Below, piece by piece: positions 1 through 5,745 of a stretch of DNA of 15,032 nucleotides (position 1 is the stretch's first letter; every line of letters starts with the position of its first letter). Below the pieces are notes generated by a model. It ran no database searches and was not told the DNA's origin. It saw only the letters and a list, made by a program, of their open reading frames with translations. This DNA is from an uncultured Campylobacter sp. (GTDB lineage: Bacteria; Campylobacterota; Campylobacteria; Campylobacterales; Campylobacteraceae), in contig CAAHEJ010000121.1 of NCBI GenBank assembly GCA_900772495.1, positions 1 through 15,032 on the forward strand, written 5' to 3'. The translations under genes were made by a program, and so were the position numbers.

Positions 1-882
1 CTTTGTAGTGCTGGTGTTGCCATAGAGTGCGCCGATTTTACTTAGCATACCTTGTATGGTGTCGTCTGGATTAACAAGCGTAACGCTTTTAAAGCTCGTG
101 CCATCGGGCTTTACGCCTTGCACATAAAGGGCTGTGGGCGGAAAATCAAGCGGTGTCGTGTCAAAATCCGTGTCCTTTTCAAGCTGATTTTTGTTGTTGC
201 TTACATAATCACGCCCGATGAGATATTTAAATTTATCCTCTACGCCTAAATATTTTGTCTTATCTGGCTCGTTGATTAAATCATAGCGGTTGTCAGTAAG
301 GCTCACATTTGTGGTGATTTGCTTTTTGAAATCATTGTCAGCCTTGTAAAACAAATCATAGCCCGGTATGTTGTAGGCGTTTTTTACGCCGTCCCCTGTA
401 ACGATATTGAGCCTTTTGTCATCGCCGTAGTAGTTGCCGCTGTAATCAAAAGGCTTGGTGTTGGTAAGCGAGCCTGAGAACAAAAACTGCCCATTTACGC
501 TAGTGTTGGCTAAATCCACGATTTGTTGCTTGATAGTAGAAAGTTCTTTGGCGATGACATCGCGCGAGGTTGTCGTTTGCGTGGCATTTACGGCTTGGGT
601 AACTTTGACTTTAAATTGTGTGATTAAATCCACCATTTCTTTCATCGTAGAATCAGTGTTTTTCATCAGCTCATCGGCAAGCTTAGCCGAGCTTTCGACT
701 TGATCGAGTGTGGCGTATTCATACTCTAACCTTGCATTTGTGATATAAGTGCCAGCACTATCGTAGGAATTTCGGATTTTAAGCCCTGATGTCATTTGAT
801 TCAGCGTCTTGTAGAGGTTGCTTGTGCTTGTTTGTGTCGTCTTTATAGAGCTGTAAGCGTTGAGTTTGTCGGAGATTCGCAT
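1..882 (-). CDS. flgL: Flagellar hook-filament junction protein FlgL (FlaD in C. jejuni), 5' part only
   Basis: The reading frame is open from the ATG at 882 down to base 1, so 294 codons are present and the C-terminal part lies outside the window. The N-terminus (MRISDKLNAYSS, then SNLYKTLNQMTSGLKIRNSYDSAGTY) is the typical D0/D1 helical region of the flagellin/FlgL superfamily, which packs into the hook-filament junction. A further FlgL feature is the region around residues 115-135 (STIKQQIVDLANTSVNGQFLFSG). The middle part looks like the variable outer domain. The start is preceded by AAGGAC at good distance. FlgL is exported by the flagellar type III system and, with FlgK, forms the adaptor on which filament assembles. 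Epsilonproteobacterial FlgL proteins are long, so a truncated protein need not be assumed. Regulation by sigma-54 is supported by the promoter at 916-930. Confidence 0.9.
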   Translation of the reverse strand, partial: MRISDKLNAYSSIKTTQTSTSNLYKTLNQMTSGLKIRNSYDSAGTYITNARLEYEYATLDQVESSAKLADELMKNTDSTMKEMVDLITQFKVKVTQAVNATQTTTSRDVIAKELSTIKQQIVDLANTSVNGQFLFSGSLTNTKPFDYSGNYYGDDKRLNIVTGDGVKNAYNIPGYDLFYKADNDFKKQITTNVSLTDNRYDLINEPDKTKYLGVEDKFKYLIGRDYVSNNKNQLEKDTDFDTTPLDFPPTALYVQGVKPDGTSFKSVTLVNPDDTIQGMLSKIGALYGNTSTTK

Positions 883-915
883 TTTTTGTCCTTTTTGTTG
901 TCTTTACTTTTACAA

Positions 916-930
916 GCAAAGAGCGTTCCA
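916..930 (-). promoter_or_regulatory. Sigma-54 (RpoN) promoter of flgL
   Basis: On the minus strand this reads TGGAACGCTCTTTGC, followed by TTG. It matches the -24/-12 consensus, with GG and GC separated by exactly ten bases and the Campylobacter preference for GGAAC and TTGCTT. The predicted transcript start lies near 904, giving a short leader of about 22 bases before the flgL start. Class 2 flagellar genes in Campylobacter are known to use RpoN under the FlgS-FlgR two-component system. Confidence 0.88.
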
Positions 931-999
931 TACAAATAAAATTTATCTCTATATCGGCAAAAAATATAATTTTTTTGCAAATTTTAGTAAAATTTTAGC

Positions 1000-1005
1000 T
1001 ATAAT
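1000..1005 (+). promoter_or_regulatory. Possible sigma-70 -10 box upstream of tRNA-Leu
   Basis: A perfect TATAAT sits downstream of AT-rich sequence with no clear -35 element, as is usual for Campylobacter vegetative promoters. Transcription would begin near 1012 and run through the sigma-54 site into the tRNA. A second TATAAT occurs at 965-970. In DNA this AT-rich such boxes arise by chance, so confidence is moderate. Confidence 0.5.
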
Positions 1006-1032
1006 TTGAATTTCAATTCGTCCAGAAAATTT

Positions 1033-1047
1033 TGGAACACTTTTTGC
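1033..1047 (+). promoter_or_regulatory. Sigma-54 (RpoN) promoter pointing at tRNA-Leu
   Basis: The site reads TTTGGAACACTTTTTGCTTG (1031-1050), with GG at 1034-1035 and GC at 1046-1047, exactly ten bases apart. It matches the extended Campylobacter RpoN consensus even better than the flgL site. The predicted start is near 1059, about 29 bases before the mature 5' end of tRNA-Leu. No flagellar gene lies downstream; the genes next in line are tRNA-Leu, a TRIC-type membrane protein and a MORN-like protein. The two sigma-54 sites are divergent and about 100 bases apart. Confidence 0.8.
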
Positions 1048-1058
1048 TTGATATTCAT

Positions 1059-1078
1059 CACCACTACAAATCGTGGTG
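1059..1078 (+). other. Leader hairpin at the predicted sigma-54 transcript start
   Basis: CACCAC (1059-1064) and GTGGTG (1073-1078) form a perfect six-base stem around an eight-base loop. The stem begins at the base predicted to be +1 of the sigma-54 transcript. GTGGTG occurs again inside the tRNA at 1094-1099, so CACCAC has two possible partners. Confidence 0.5.
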
Positions 1079-1087
1079 TTTGGATGC

Positions 1088-1174
1088 GCCCAAGTGGTGG
1101 AACTGGTAGACGCGCTAGACTCAAAATCTAGTAAGGGCAACCTTGTGTCGGTTCGATTCCGACCTTGGGCACCA
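1088..1174 (+). tRNA. tRNA-Leu (anticodon CAA)
   Basis: This is a full class II cloverleaf. The acceptor stem is GCCCAAG/CTTGGGC (1088-1094 with 1164-1170), followed by discriminator A and an encoded CCA. The anticodon stem CTAGA/TCTAG encloses the loop CTCAAAA, giving anticodon CAA, which reads UUG. The long variable arm is AAGG-GCAA-CCTT, and the T arm is GTCGG-TTCGATT-CCGAC. The D-loop has GG and a TAGACGC segment typical of tRNA-Leu. It lies directly downstream of both a sigma-54 promoter and a TATAAT box, and 25 bases upstream of the TRIC gene. Confidence 0.97.
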
Positions 1175-1199
1175 TATTTTACTAAGGAAAGAGTAATCT

Positions 1200-1823
1200 A
1201 TGCTCCTAACTATACTTTACATCATAGGTATATCCTCAGAGGGTATGACGGGAGCGATTGCAGCAGGAAGGCACAAAATGGACTTGTTTGGAGTTATCTT
1301 TATCGCTTTGGTTACCGCTATCGGCGGCGGCTCTATACGCGATGTGTTGTTAGGACATTATCCTTTGACTTGGGTAGCGCACCCAAATTATATACTTTTG
1401 ATTTGCGTTTGCGCTTTGTTAGCGACTAAAATCCCCTCAGTTGTCATCAAACTAGAAAGCGTGTTTTTAACGCTTGATGCTATCGGCTTGGTAGTATTTA
1501 GCATTTTAGGCGCAATGCTTGCTATCGAAAAAGAGTTAGGCTTTATCATCGCTGTGAGTGCGGCTGTGATTACGGGCGTGTTTGGTGGAATTTTGCGCGA
1601 TATTTTGTGCGCTCGCATTCCGCTTGTCTTTCAAAAAGAAATTTATGCTGGCGTGGCTATCATCGCTGGGGCTTTGTATTATGTTTTGATTGAATTTGCG
1701 GGCTTTGGCGAGCTTGTAAGCACACTCATCACCCTTGCGGTAGGCATTAGTATGCGTATGCTTTCTATACATTTTGGGTGGAATTTACCCGTGTTTAGCA
1801 TAGATGAAAAGAAAGGAGCGTGA
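1200..1823 (+). CDS. TRIC/UPF0126 family membrane protein (YicG/YadS-like)
   Basis: This is a 207-residue, strongly hydrophobic protein with about seven membrane segments. It has the duplicated signature of the bacterial TRIC (trimeric intracellular cation channel-like, UPF0126) family: AIGGGSIRDVLLGHYPLTW near residues 40-58 and VFGGILRDILCARIPLVF near 126-143. Glycine-rich kinks followed by RD are family hallmarks. The length matches the usual 200-210 residues. Prokaryotic members have been crystallised as potassium-conducting trimers, but the role in Campylobacter is not established. The ATG is preceded by AAGGAAAGAG. It starts 25 bases after tRNA-Leu with no visible promoter between, so it is probably expressed by read-through from the tRNA promoters. 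The next gene starts one base after its stop. Confidence 0.88.
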   Translation: MLLTILYIIGISSEGMTGAIAAGRHKMDLFGVIFIALVTAIGGGSIRDVLLGHYPLTWVAHPNYILLICVCALLATKIPSVVIKLESVFLTLDAIGLVVFSILGAMLAIEKELGFIIAVSAAVITGVFGGILRDILCARIPLVFQKEIYAGVAIIAGALYYVLIEFAGFGELVSTLITLAVGISMRMLSIHFGWNLPVFSIDEKKGA

Positions 1824-1824
1824 T

Positions 1825-2151
1825 ATGCACTACATACTCCTTACAATCACTATTTTGATAATGTTTTGGATACTTTCATCACAAGATGCGCAACCTGCGG
1901 GTGTGATAAAGGTAAAAAAACGCTACCATAGAAACGATATGATAAAAGAAGAAATCCCATACAACGAAGACGGGCAAATTCACGGCATTTATCGCTACTG
2001 GCACAACAATGGCTTTTTGGAGCTTAAAGCCATCTTTAAAAATGGCGCATTAAACGGGCTGTGTGAAAAATTCGACAATCACGGCAGACTTATCAAAAAA
2101 GTTGTCTATAAAAACGGCAACAAAATAAAAGAAAAGGCGTTAAAAGCGTGA
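1825..2151 (+). CDS. Small exported MORN_2 / YwqK-like repeat protein
   Basis: The protein has 108 residues. The start at 1825 is chosen over an in-frame ATG at 1804 because AAGGAG sits seven bases upstream and because the upstream gene stops at 1823. The N-terminus has a hydrophobic segment (LLTITILIMFWILSS), so it is a signal anchor or signal peptide. The rest carries two or three short repeats of the pattern Y-x-N/E-x-G-x-hydrophobic-x-G (YNEDGQIHGIYRYWHNNG, IFKNGALNGLCEKFDNHG, VYKNGNKI). These resemble MORN_2 repeats found in proteins annotated as YwqK-family antitoxins. No partner toxin is visible next to it, so a toxin-antitoxin role is not supported here. It is likely periplasmic or membrane-tethered and cotranscribed with the TRIC gene. 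Confidence 0.7.
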   Translation: MHYILLTITILIMFWILSSQDAQPAGVIKVKKRYHRNDMIKEEIPYNEDGQIHGIYRYWHNNGFLELKAIFKNGALNGLCEKFDNHGRLIKKVVYKNGNKIKEKALKA

Positions 2152-2176
2152 ATTTTAAAGCACGCTTTTATAACGC
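2137..2176 (+). terminator. Hairpin overlapping the stop of the MORN-like gene
   Basis: The 14 bases at 2137-2150 (GCGTTAAAAGCGTG) pair with 2161-2176, with a two-base bulge, around a ten-base loop. The left arm lies within the last codons and stop of the MORN-like gene. No T-run follows, so it may act as an mRNA 3'-end stabiliser or a weak terminator rather than an efficient intrinsic one. Confidence 0.55.
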
Positions 2177-2320
2177 TTCACTCTTAAATTTCTTATGAAT
2201 TTGCTCATTTCTTAAATCCTTAAATTTCGTATATCATTTTAAATTTTCGTTTTTAGCTTTTTAAACAGAGCCTTTTTGCAAATTTGGTTAAATTTCATCG
2301 CAAAAAATTGAAATTTATGC

Positions 2321-2326
2321 TATAAT
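2321..2326 (+). promoter_or_regulatory. Sigma-70 -10 box of the TonB-dependent receptor gene
   Basis: TATAAT with an extended GC (ATGCTATAAT) occurs about 144 bases upstream of the receptor start, in AT-rich sequence with no obvious -35. The transcript would start near 2333, giving a leader of roughly 137 bases. I saw no convincing Fur box. Confidence 0.6.
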
Positions 2327-2344
2327 TTTCTAACTTTTAAATTC

Positions 2345-2463
2345 GTTTGATAAATGAAGTGCAAATTTAAGATGAAATTTATTAGATGAGTTTATAAGCA
2401 ATGTTTCTTTAAACAAAAGATACACACCAAAAAAGAATTTTGGTTTATCAAATTTACAAGGAG
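2345..2463 (+). promoter_or_regulatory. Potentially structured 5' leader of the receptor gene
   Basis: TTTGATAAA (2346-2354) is perfectly complementary to TTTATCAAA (2444-2452), and a G-U pair at 2345/2453 extends the stem. The stem closes a domain of about 90 bases ending just before the AAGGAG ribosome binding site (2458-2463). Inside lie smaller hairpins: ACCAAAA/TTTTGGT (2426-2432 with 2438-2444), AAATTT/AAATTT (2363-2380) and GTTT/AAAC (2403-2414). The gap 2152-2469 otherwise holds only the hairpin at 2137-2176 and the promoter. AT-rich stems can arise by chance, so this is a candidate only. Confidence 0.35.
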
Positions 2464-2469
2464 TAGGGT

Positions 2470-5133
2470 ATGAAAAAGCTATTTTTCTACTTTGGATTGA
2501 CACTATTTTGTGTAGGTGCGTTAGTTACACAAAGCTTTGCCGCACCGCAAAACAATGCGAGAGGGCTTTCGACTAAAAAGACAGCGACAAAAGCCACTAA
2601 AAAGACTCGCAAAAGCACCAAGCAAGCCGCGATAGATGCAGCCGAAAGGATTCGTGGCAAGCAAAGGACTTACGGACTTATGCCTAGCGAGCTAAACCGC
2701 TTTAATCAAAGCGTTTATCACGCTGATGCGGAGGCGATAAAGGGCGCGCGCGACACAGAGAGCGCACTTCGCTACATACCATTCATCACTATCGTCAATA
2801 CAGCGGGCTTTGGACAGCAGTTTGATTTGCGCGGACAAGGCAGACTCAGCGCAAACGGACTAAAATTCGCTATCAACGGCGTTAATGTCGCCCCGCTTGA
2901 CAGCTACTACGGCTTTATGCCGATAAACACGGTATTGCCAAGCCTTATCCAAGAAGTGCAAGTGTTCCCAGGTCTAAACGCACGCGGTGGAGCGATAAAT
3001 ATCATCACTTCAAAGCGGCAAAACCCTTACTTTGTCGTGGGTGCGGGCTATCTTAACACCACAGGCAACACGAGTTTCAACGCCTTTGCGCAAGCAAGCG
3101 ATAAAATCAACCGCGAATTAAGCGTCAATGCGGGAGTTGCTTACTCTCAAATGGGCGGACCGCGCGAAGATGACAAACAAACGGGCATTGAGGGCGTTTT
3201 GGGTGCTGATTATCAGCTAGGATTAGGGCAAAAAGTGCATTTTGATGCGGACTTTTTCACGAGCAAAACCAAAACAACGCCTTATAATAGCTTTTTGGAC
3301 GCTGACAGGATAATGAATGAAGTGATGGGTGATTTAAACAATTATGAACAATGCCCAGCAGGCGGACCTTGTCAAACTATCAACGGGCAACAAGTAGGCG
3401 GGCAAAAATGGGAGCAAATTTATAAGCAAATCGAAGCCTTGCCTTTTTACGAGCCTAGCAAAGATGACAGAGGCACAAAAGGCGATGGTATCATCGAAAG
3501 CTCACAAATGCGCCTTGTAACGAGTCTTGGCTTTGAGGCACAGCCTACAAGTAAAATGCTGTGGGACATTACAGGCTTTGTTGCCCTTGACAAACGCAAG
3601 TTAAACACACACGAAATTTACTTGCCTTATTATGGGTATTTGAGCCTTACGGGAAGTGAGCGTTGGACGCCTGAGCTAGCCATTGTCGAGCAGTATGGCA
3701 AAAAATACGGCTATCATTATATCGAGCAAAGCGGCTCTACCTTTGATGAAAACAAATTTGGGGGAAGATTAAAGGCTATTTTTAATCACGGCTCAGGGCT
3801 TTTTTCTGCGGGCGTAGATAGCACTTATGAGATGGGCAGAAGAAAACCTATACAAATTTTAAGGGGTTCTGTGGCTATCCCACCAAATCCGCATACAAAT
3901 ACCGAAGCTACTATCAACAACGAGTTAAATATAGACAAATTCACAAATGCCTTGTGGTTGAGAGAAAATTATTATTTTAACTCATCATTTTCACTAATGG
4001 GCGGTTTTCGTTATGAGATGATAAATTATAAAATCAAATCACACGATAATATAGTCATTGACACTTATGCTTTAACAAGCTTTGATGCGGAAAAAACCTA
4101 TCCCCCATCAAACAATGACAATGTCTATGGCAAAGGCACAACGGACATTACAAAAGAATTTAAGAAAAACTACGACACCTTTACCTTTGAGCTTGCCCCA
4201 GCCTTTCGCTATTCGAACACAGGCGTGATTTATGGGCATTTTGAGACGGGTTACAGCACACCGCCGGGCTATGCCTTGCTTGTGCGTGGCGTAAATAAGG
4301 ACAATCCAAACGCTGTGAAAAAATATATCACAGGTACTAATATAGGGCAACCTATACTTGACGCTTACGGCAATCCGCGCTTAAATTTAGCCGCTGATAA
4401 CCTTTTCACGCTGAAAGAAAACCCGATGGAGCAAGAAACCTACATAAGCTATGAGCTAGGCTTTAAAGATCTCATAGGCACAAGGGTTGTGCCGCTTGGC
4501 TTTACGGACTTTAATATAAATGCGATTTTGTTTGCGGCGAGTGTTTTTTACACCACAAGCAAAAACGAATTTTATTTCACAGGCGATCCTTACTCGCAAA
4601 TGAGCTATGGCACTTATGACAAATCGCGTAGAATGGGCGTAGAAGTGGCTTTGGAGCAGTATATTTTCGGCGGTGCTTTGGGATTTAACGAGAGTTTTAC
4701 TTATCTAAAAGCCGAGAGATTTAGCGAAATGAACGGGGAAAATAAGTGGAATCAAATCCCCTACACCTACGACTACAAAGCTACCTTTGGCGGCAATGTC
4801 AATGTAGCTGGAATGGTAGAAATCGTTGATGTGAGTGTGAATTTGTGGATACAAAATTCACTCTATGGCAAGCAAAGAGTAGTAGCGGCTGAGTATGCAA
4901 ATGGCAAGGTTTTTGAAGTGGAGAAAAAGCTTGATCCTTATATCATCAGCGATTTGGGTTTGAGTGTGGGCTTTAACAAAGATATGGGCGTTGTTACTTT
5001 GGGCGTAAAAAATGTCTTTGACACCTTTTATTATGACTACTACAACGCCGACAGAAGCGCAAGCATAAACGAAAATCGCTATCTCATCGGACGCGGACGA
5101 ACCGTCTTTTTAGAAGGCGCATTTAGATACTAA
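2470..5133 (+). CDS. TonB-dependent outer membrane receptor
   Basis: The protein has 887 residues. A Sec signal peptide covers residues 1-24 (MKKLFFYFGLTLFCVGALVTQSFA). It is followed by a Lys/Thr-rich stretch (about 33-52) and a plug domain (about 85-185) with the family elements LRYIPFITIV, FDLRGQG, INGV, IQEVQVFPG and GGAINIITSK. The remainder is a 22-strand-type beta-barrel rich in alternating aromatics, ending in FLEGAFRY with the C-terminal aromatic needed for barrel assembly. A predicted loop carries a close cysteine pair (C295, C301). Such receptors import iron chelates, haem, nickel complexes or other scarce ligands using TonB-ExbB-ExbD energy. The substrate cannot be told from the sequence, and no transport partner is adjacent. 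I see no canonical TonB box. The ATG has AAGGAG six bases upstream. The gene is monocistronic, between its own promoter and a strong terminator. Confidence 0.9.
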   Translation: MKKLFFYFGLTLFCVGALVTQSFAAPQNNARGLSTKKTATKATKKTRKSTKQAAIDAAERIRGKQRTYGLMPSELNRFNQSVYHADAEAIKGARDTESALRYIPFITIVNTAGFGQQFDLRGQGRLSANGLKFAINGVNVAPLDSYYGFMPINTVLPSLIQEVQVFPGLNARGGAINIITSKRQNPYFVVGAGYLNTTGNTSFNAFAQASDKINRELSVNAGVAYSQMGGPREDDKQTGIEGVLGADYQLGLGQKVHFDADFFTSKTKTTPYNSFLDADRIMNEVMGDLNNYEQCPAGGPCQTINGQQVGGQKWEQIYKQIEALPFYEPSKDDRGTKGDGIIESSQMRLVTSLGFEAQPTSKMLWDITGFVALDKRKLNTHEIYLPYYGYLSLTGSERWTPELAIVEQYGKKYGYHYIEQSGSTFDENKFGGRLKAIFNHGSGLFSAGVDSTYEMGRRKPIQILRGSVAIPPNPHTNTEATINNELNIDKFTNALWLRENYYFNSSFSLMGGFRYEMINYKIKSHDNIVIDTYALTSFDAEKTYPPSNNDNVYGKGTTDITKEFKKNYDTFTFELAPAFRYSNTGVIYGHFETGYSTPPGYALLVRGVNKDNPNAVKKYITGTNIGQPILDAYGNPRLNLAADNLFTLKENPMEQETYISYELGFKDLIGTRVVPLGFTDFNINAILFAASVFYTTSKNEFYFTGDPYSQMSYGTYDKSRRMGVEVALEQYIFGGALGFNESFTYLKAERFSEMNGENKWNQIPYTYDYKATFGGNVNVAGMVEIVDVSVNLWIQNSLYGKQRVVAAEYANGKVFEVEKKLDPYIISDLGLSVGFNKDMGVVTLGVKNVFDTFYYDYYNADRSASINENRYLIGRGRTVFLEGAFRY

Positions 5134-5143
5134 CAAAGCGCAC

Positions 5144-5177
5144 AAAAAGCCATTTAGACAAAATCTAATGGCTTTTT
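5144..5177 (+). terminator. Intrinsic terminator after the TonB-dependent receptor
   Basis: AAAAAGCCATTTAGA and TCTAATGGCTTTTT form a 14-pair stem with one bulged T around a five-base loop, ending in a T-run. It lies ten bases after the receptor stop. Confidence 0.9.
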
Positions 5178-5221
5178 GCCTACTAAAACAGACATAAATT
5201 CACAATCTTAAAAAAATTTGT

Positions 5222-5227
5222 TATAAT
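5222..5227 (+). promoter_or_regulatory. Sigma-70 -10 box of the acetyltransferase operon
   Basis: A perfect TATAAT preceded by AAAAATTTGT lies 35 bases upstream of the acetyltransferase ATG. The predicted start is near 5234. It is the first promoter after the receptor terminator. Confidence 0.72.
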
Positions 5228-5262
5228 TTTGCTTAAAAATCAAAATTTAAGGGCAAAAAGCT

Positions 5263-5745
5263 ATGCAAAAATTCATTATCAAACCCGCAACAAAGGGCGA
5301 TTTAACACAAATTTTAGCTCTTGTGAGAGAGCTAGCTGAGTATGAAAATTTGTTACATTATATGAACTGCGATGAAAAGGCGTATAGCCAAGCTTTATTT
5401 GAGAAAAATTACGCTCACGCGCTTGTTTTAGAGTATGAAGGACAAATGATAGGCTATGCGCTTTACTTTTACACATTTTCGAGCTTTTTAGGAAGTGGCG
5501 GGTTGTGGCTTGAAGATTTATATATACGCTCAAAGTTTCGTAAAATGGGCTTTGGTAAGGCTGTATTTAAGCATTTGGGGCAAATTTGCAAGGCTGAAAA
5601 TTTAAAGCGATTAGAATGGGTTTGCTTGCACGAAAATGAGCTTGGCAAGGACTTTTACGCGAAGTTAAAAGCTTGTGATATGAATGATAAGTGGATAATG
5701 TATCGTTTGGAGGGTATGAGCCTTGCAAATTTGTTAAATTTATGA
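5263..5745 (+). CDS. GNAT acetyltransferase, spermidine/diamine N-acetyltransferase (SSAT)-like
   Basis: This 160-residue protein has the full GNAT fold. The N-terminus (FIIKPATKGDLTQILALVRELAEYE) closely follows the pattern of eukaryotic SSAT (FVIRPAT...ILRLIKELAKYE). The acetyl-CoA pyrophosphate loop is R93-K-M-G96-F-G98. E84 in LWLED matches the catalytically important glutamate of the SSAT YLED motif, and Y132 in DFYAKL fits the SSAT general-acid tyrosine. Known SSAT-like enzymes acetylate polyamines, diamines or thialysine; the substrate here is inferred only from resemblance. The usual glycine after the tyrosine (Y-x-K-x-G) is replaced by lysine (YAKLK). RBS is AAGGG. Its stop overlaps the next gene's start by four bases (ATGA at 5742-5745), implying translational coupling. 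Confidence 0.8.
   Translation: MQKFIIKPATKGDLTQILALVRELAEYENLLHYMNCDEKAYSQALFEKNYAHALVLEYEGQMIGYALYFYTFSSFLGSGGLWLEDLYIRSKFRKMGFGKAVFKHLGQICKAENLKRLEWVCLHENELGKDFYAKLKACDMNDKWIMYRLEGMSLANLLNL

Noticed and set aside
52..703. Two plus-strand open frames (65 and 82 codons)
   Set aside because: They lie entirely antisense to flgL, whose minus-strand frame is open through the whole stretch and is clearly recognisable.
1073..1429. A 118-codon plus-strand frame starting before tRNA-Leu
   Set aside because: It translates through the tRNA and then overlaps the TRIC gene in another frame; no RBS and no protein-like character.
1825..2151. YwqK-type antitoxin of a toxin-antitoxin pair
   Set aside because: The MORN_2-like repeats fit such annotations, but no toxin gene is adjacent and the neighbour is a TRIC membrane protein, so the system is not supported.
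2354..2389. An 11-residue upstream frame (MKCKFKMKFIR) in the receptor leader
   Set aside because: No ribosome binding site, and short frames are common by chance in AT-rich leaders.
2152..2469. Fur-controlled promoter for the TonB-dependent receptor
   Set aside because: I looked for a TGATAAT-type inverted repeat near the -10 box; only isolated half-like AT-rich pieces were seen, not a convincing Fur box.
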